This document shows, piece by piece, positions 15,074-17,067 of a DNA stretch of 17,067 bases. The DNA comes from Lachnospiraceae bacterium (GTDB lineage: Bacteria > Bacillota > Clostridia > Lachnospirales > Lachnospiraceae): positions 1-17,067 of the forward strand of contig RYVZ01000050.1 of NCBI GenBank assembly GCA_003979345.1, given 5' to 3'. Below the pieces are notes generated by a model. It searched no databases. It saw nothing but the letters and a program-made list of their open reading frames with translations, and was not told where the DNA came from. Position 1 is the stretch's first letter. Every line of letters starts with the position of its first letter. Made by a program: the position numbers and the translations under genes.

Positions 15074-15268
15074 TCAATTTTTTAATTTTCTGTTAAAATA
15101 ACTAACAGTGTTCCCAACAGCCGAATCAGTTCTCACTGTCTCAACATCAAAAGGAAGTAAATGCCCTTAATCTCCCTGCCTCTGGAACATAAAACCAATA
15201 GCAGCGTTCATCTTCTGTAATAAAAAAATAGTGAGGGAGAGATTTTTGCTTCGACGGTCGAGCTGTAA
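15074..15268 (-). pseudogene. Minus-strand coding debris, unidentified
   Basis: Read on the minus strand, one frame ends with DVETVRTDSAVGNTVSYFNR followed by KLKN and a stop at 15074-15076, and it is open upstream except for one TAA. A neighbouring frame gives ERCYWFYVPEAGRLRAFTSF, which would join DVETV by a one-base shift at the AAAA run (15149-15152). The combined reading looks protein-like but broken. I do not recognise the family. It could be the end of a decayed mobile element, or chance open sequence. Confidence 0.25.
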
Positions 15269-15424
15269 AAGGTTCTGATCATACTTTCTGTTGGAGCGTT
15301 AGTCCTGCTGGGCATCGTTTCGCTGTTTGTGATCCAAAGGCTGACGAAACCGCTTGAGACGATCAAATTTAACAAACAACTGGCAGATCGCTTGGACGAA
15401 TTGATTCAAAAGGTTACATTATAA
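15269..15424 (+). pseudogene. Truncated chemotaxis-receptor/HAMP protein fragment
   Basis: After an in-frame TAA (15266-15268) the frame reads a membrane helix (VLIILSVGALVLLGIVSLFV) followed by the HAMP-type start QRLTKPLETI, then NKQLADRLDELIQKVTL and a stop. A transmembrane helix leading into [I/L]TKPL is typical of the second membrane segment and HAMP entry of methyl-accepting chemotaxis proteins or histidine kinases. There is no start codon with a ribosome binding site, no sensor domain and no signalling domain. The tail resembles the C-terminal end of a chemotaxis receptor, so an internal deletion may have joined HAMP entry to the terminus. The few codons before the TAA (EIFASTVEL, from 15239) are in the same frame and would suit the end of a Cache-type sensor domain. 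Confidence 0.55.
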
Positions 15425-15446
15425 GGTCTGCTTATAAAAAACCTGG

Positions 15447-15475
15447 TTGTTTACCGATTCCTTTTATGCTATGAT
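15447..15475 (+). promoter_or_regulatory. Promoter of the lipoprotein gene
   Basis: TTGTTT (15447-15452), a 17-base spacer and TATGAT (15470-15475) with an extended -10 TG at 15467-15468. The -35 is weak, compensated by the extended -10. It predicts a leader of about 28 bases before the ATG at 15510. Confidence 0.6.
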
Positions 15476-15509
15476 AAAAACGATGCAGTAAGATCGGGAG
15501 GCATGATGG

Positions 15510-16778
15510 ATGAGAAAGGTACGGAAATTTGCATTTAATCATAATACGGCACGCGTCATGATAATGGCTTGTATAGCCTCGGCTGTGCTGTGCGGCTGCG
15601 GCGGGAAGTATCCTGAACTGACGGAAGATCAGGAACAGGCTGTTGTCAGATATGCAGCGACACTTTTATATGAAAATGATCAAAACAGAGATTCCCGCCT
15701 GATGACGGAGGAAGAGATGATACTGGCGATGCAGAGACGGGCAGCGCATGCTTATATGCCGCCGGCTCCCACACCGGAACCGGAAGACGAGGAGGATAAG
15801 GAGCACTCAGGCGGGCAGGGGACAGAGGATCCGTCCGGGAGCGAACCGGTTGTGGAAACCCGAACATTGGCGGAGTTTTTCGGATTTTCGGGAATTGATA
15901 TTTCCTATCAGGGCTATTTGTTGACGAAATCCTATCCTGAAGAGGAGGGGGATGAATTATATTTTGCAATGGATGCGCTGGCAGGGAATGAGTTGCTGCT
16001 TTTACAGTATACGATCACGAATCAGAATACAGAAGCAGCGCAGGTCGACATTTTGGATCTGAAACCGCGTTTCAGGTTGTTTATCAATGATGGTGCACAG
16101 ATCAATGCAATGTCAACGCTGCTGCTGGATGATATGAGGACAACAAACTGCACATTACAGCCGGGAGAGAGTTGCAATGTAGTGGCTGTGTTTGAAGTGA
16201 CAGAAGAGGAAGCGGCGTCGATACAGCAGATGCGTCTGACTGTAAAGACAGAAGAAGATTCATGGACAGTGGAACTTTTGGGATCGGGACAGCCGGTATC
16301 CCAAGGCGAAGGAGAGAGTTTGCAGGCAGCAGAGACTCCGGAGTCCGGAATGCCGGTGATATCTTACGAACTTCCGGAAGAATTTATCGGTCAGGCGGAT
16401 GGTATCTATGTCGCGCCGGATTATCCGGGCGATCCCGCCAATATCATGGTCGTATCTTCTGATTATGATACGGAATCATTTCAATACACCGAGGAGTCTT
16501 ATTGTGCAGCACTGGAAAATATGTATGAACAACTTTATGGTTATGCGGTCACGGTGAACTGTACAGAGTTTACCGAGTCAGAAATAAGCGGCTGCAGGAC
16601 GCGTCTGATCAGAATCTCTTATGCCGCGCAGGATATGGAGATTGAGCAGGTTCAGTTTGCGGTTGAGACTGGAGAGAATAAGACGCTGTCAATCTCTTAT
16701 ACGCAGGCAGCAGGTGGTCCTTGGATGGATGCTTTTAATGAAAGTATAGGCTCCGTGCGTATCGAAAATGCGAGATAG
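15510..16778 (+). CDS. Lipoprotein of unknown function
   Basis: 422 residues. A basic N-terminus (MRKVRKFAFN), a hydrophobic segment and the lipobox VLCGC put the lipidated Cys at 30. Residues 35-80 are helical and charged. A Pro/Glu/Asp-rich, low-complexity linker (about 83-113) follows. Then comes a beta-rich domain (about 118-255) including LLLLQYTITNQNTEAAQVDI and TLQPGESCNVVAVFEV. This pattern, a conditional 'other ligands/no change' strand pair with a TxxPG-like turn, resembles the immunoglobulin-like DUF4352/DUF5067 lipoprotein domains. A second acidic linker leads to a C-terminal domain (about 285-420) of unknown type. GGGAGG at 15496-15501 is 8 bases before the chosen ATG; ATGs at 15503 and 15506 are out of frame or too close. 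Monocistronic, with its own promoter and terminator. Function unknown. Confidence 0.8.
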   Translation: MRKVRKFAFNHNTARVMIMACIASAVLCGCGGKYPELTEDQEQAVVRYAATLLYENDQNRDSRLMTEEEMILAMQRRAAHAYMPPAPTPEPEDEEDKEHSGGQGTEDPSGSEPVVETRTLAEFFGFSGIDISYQGYLLTKSYPEEEGDELYFAMDALAGNELLLLQYTITNQNTEAAQVDILDLKPRFRLFINDGAQINAMSTLLLDDMRTTNCTLQPGESCNVVAVFEVTEEEAASIQQMRLTVKTEEDSWTVELLGSGQPVSQGEGESLQAAETPESGMPVISYELPEEFIGQADGIYVAPDYPGDPANIMVVSSDYDTESFQYTEESYCAALENMYEQLYGYAVTVNCTEFTESEISGCRTRLIRISYAAQDMEIEQVQFAVETGENKTLSISYTQAAGGPWMDAFNESIGSVRIENAR

Positions 16779-16815
16779 CAGGCAGGGAACCGTTTTATCA
16801 TAAGAGGCATAATAT

Positions 16816-16852
16816 AAAAGAGGCCGTTCGCCGCAGGCGGGCAGCCTCTTTT
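16816..16852 (+). terminator. Terminator after the lipoprotein gene
   Basis: AAAAGAGGC (16816-16824) pairs with GCCTCTTTT (16844-16852), with an inner CGCC-GCA-GGCG helix. A further TTTTT lies at 16856-16860. A- and T-runs in both arms allow function in either direction. Confidence 0.85.
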
Positions 16853-16986
16853 GGATTTTTCAATTATTTGAACATTGGGATGAATCTGCTTAAATATCAA
16901 TTTTGAAAACATGTCAGATTTTGTAATGAACATACTGCTCAAAAGAACAGGCTGTTTATAAGAAAATGAAAAGATTGGAAAAATAA

Positions 16987-17020
16987 GATAGAAAAAAAGA
17001 TAGAAAAAAATAGAAAAAAG
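16987..17020 (+). promoter_or_regulatory. Phased A-tracts, candidate UP element
   Basis: GATAGAAAAAAA occurs twice in tandem (16987-16998 and 16999-17010) followed by TAGAAAAAAG (17011-17020). The A-tracts start 10-12 bases apart, about one helical turn, and end just before the -35 box. Such sequences bind the RNA polymerase alpha C-terminal domain and bend DNA, and are typical before stable-RNA promoters. Confidence 0.6.
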
Positions 17021-17023
17021 ATG

Positions 17024-17052
17024 TTGACAAGCAGAAGAGAGAGTGCTACTAT
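17024..17052 (+). promoter_or_regulatory. Strong promoter, probably of an rRNA or tRNA operon
   Basis: A consensus TTGACA (17024-17029), exactly 17 bases, then TACTAT (17047-17052; TATATC also overlaps). With the A-tract UP element upstream it has the make-up of a stable-RNA promoter. The window ends 15 bases after the -10, so the transcript itself is not visible and the rRNA/tRNA assignment is inference. Confidence 0.7.
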
Positions 17053-17067
17053 ATCACTGTTGCGGCT

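Larger units (their letters stand above)
14830..15509. other. 680-base stretch without an intact gene
   Basis: It holds the HK2 terminator (14863-14913), a small ORF with a good ribosome binding site (14932-15066), minus-strand reading-frame debris (15074-15268), a truncated chemotaxis-receptor-like fragment (15269-15424) and the promoter of the following lipoprotein gene (15447-15475). A short inverted repeat, CTGTTA and TAACAG, occurs near 15090-15108. The segment of roughly 14914-15268 has a different base feel from its G-rich, + strand coding neighbours and looks like decayed, perhaps mobile, DNA. No transposase or recombinase is recognisable. Confidence 0.6.

Noticed and set aside
16987..17020. 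Tandem GATAGAAAAAAA repeats as a CRISPR or minisatellite
   Set aside because: Too short, low complexity, no spacers; its position immediately before a -35 box fits an UP element.

Overview
The window looks like chromosomal DNA from a Clostridia-class Firmicute, most likely a Lachnospiraceae gut commensal. Evidence: AGGAGG-type ribosome binding sites before most genes, TTGACA/TATATT promoters with 17-base spacers, and families typical of that group (DUF5688, DUF3737, UBA-like/DUF4342, cytidylate-kinase-like, VanZ). Nearly all genes are on the + strand. The first 19 bases are the Tn5/Nextera mosaic end, so the window starts at a sequencing-adapter remnant and not at native DNA. The last bases are a very strong promoter of the stable-RNA type, so the window seems to stop just before an rRNA or tRNA operon, a common break point in short-read assemblies.

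Layout. (1) 70-2720: elongation factor P (efp) with a strong terminator, then a DUF5688 protein and a DUF3737 beta-helix-like protein, both of unknown function. (2) 2769-7730: a complete branched-chain/neutral amino acid ABC uptake system, livK-livH-livM-livG-livF. It has its own promoter, an operator-like palindrome upstream, a perfect 32-base palindrome between the binding-protein gene and the permease genes, and a terminator after livF. (3) 7831-9629: a cytidylate-kinase-like protein, a VanZ-family membrane protein and a single-pass membrane protein of unknown function, closely spaced. (4) 9711-14829: a signalling block of two OmpR-type response regulators and two sensor histidine kinases, in the order RR1, UBA-like/DUF4342 membrane protein, RR2, HK1, HK2. 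RR1 has no adjacent kinase, while RR2 is followed by two, so RR1 and HK2 may be a pair split by the other genes. A regulatory region with four 11-base-spaced repeats precedes the DUF4342 gene. (5) 14830-15509: 680 bases of broken sequence: the kinase-operon terminator, a small ORF of doubtful reality, minus-strand reading-frame debris, and a truncated chemotaxis-receptor-like fragment. (6) 15510-16778: a lipoprotein of unknown function with its own promoter and terminator. (7) 16853-17067: AT-rich DNA with phased A-tracts leading into the strong terminal promoter.

No CRISPR array, intact insertion sequence, tRNA or rRNA gene is visible. Most of the window is ordinary core metabolism and signalling. 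The parts worth a second look are the split two-component block with its DUF4342 protein and repeat array, the liv regulatory elements, and the decayed stretch at 14914-15424. I did not find convincing evidence of a new defence or mobile system.
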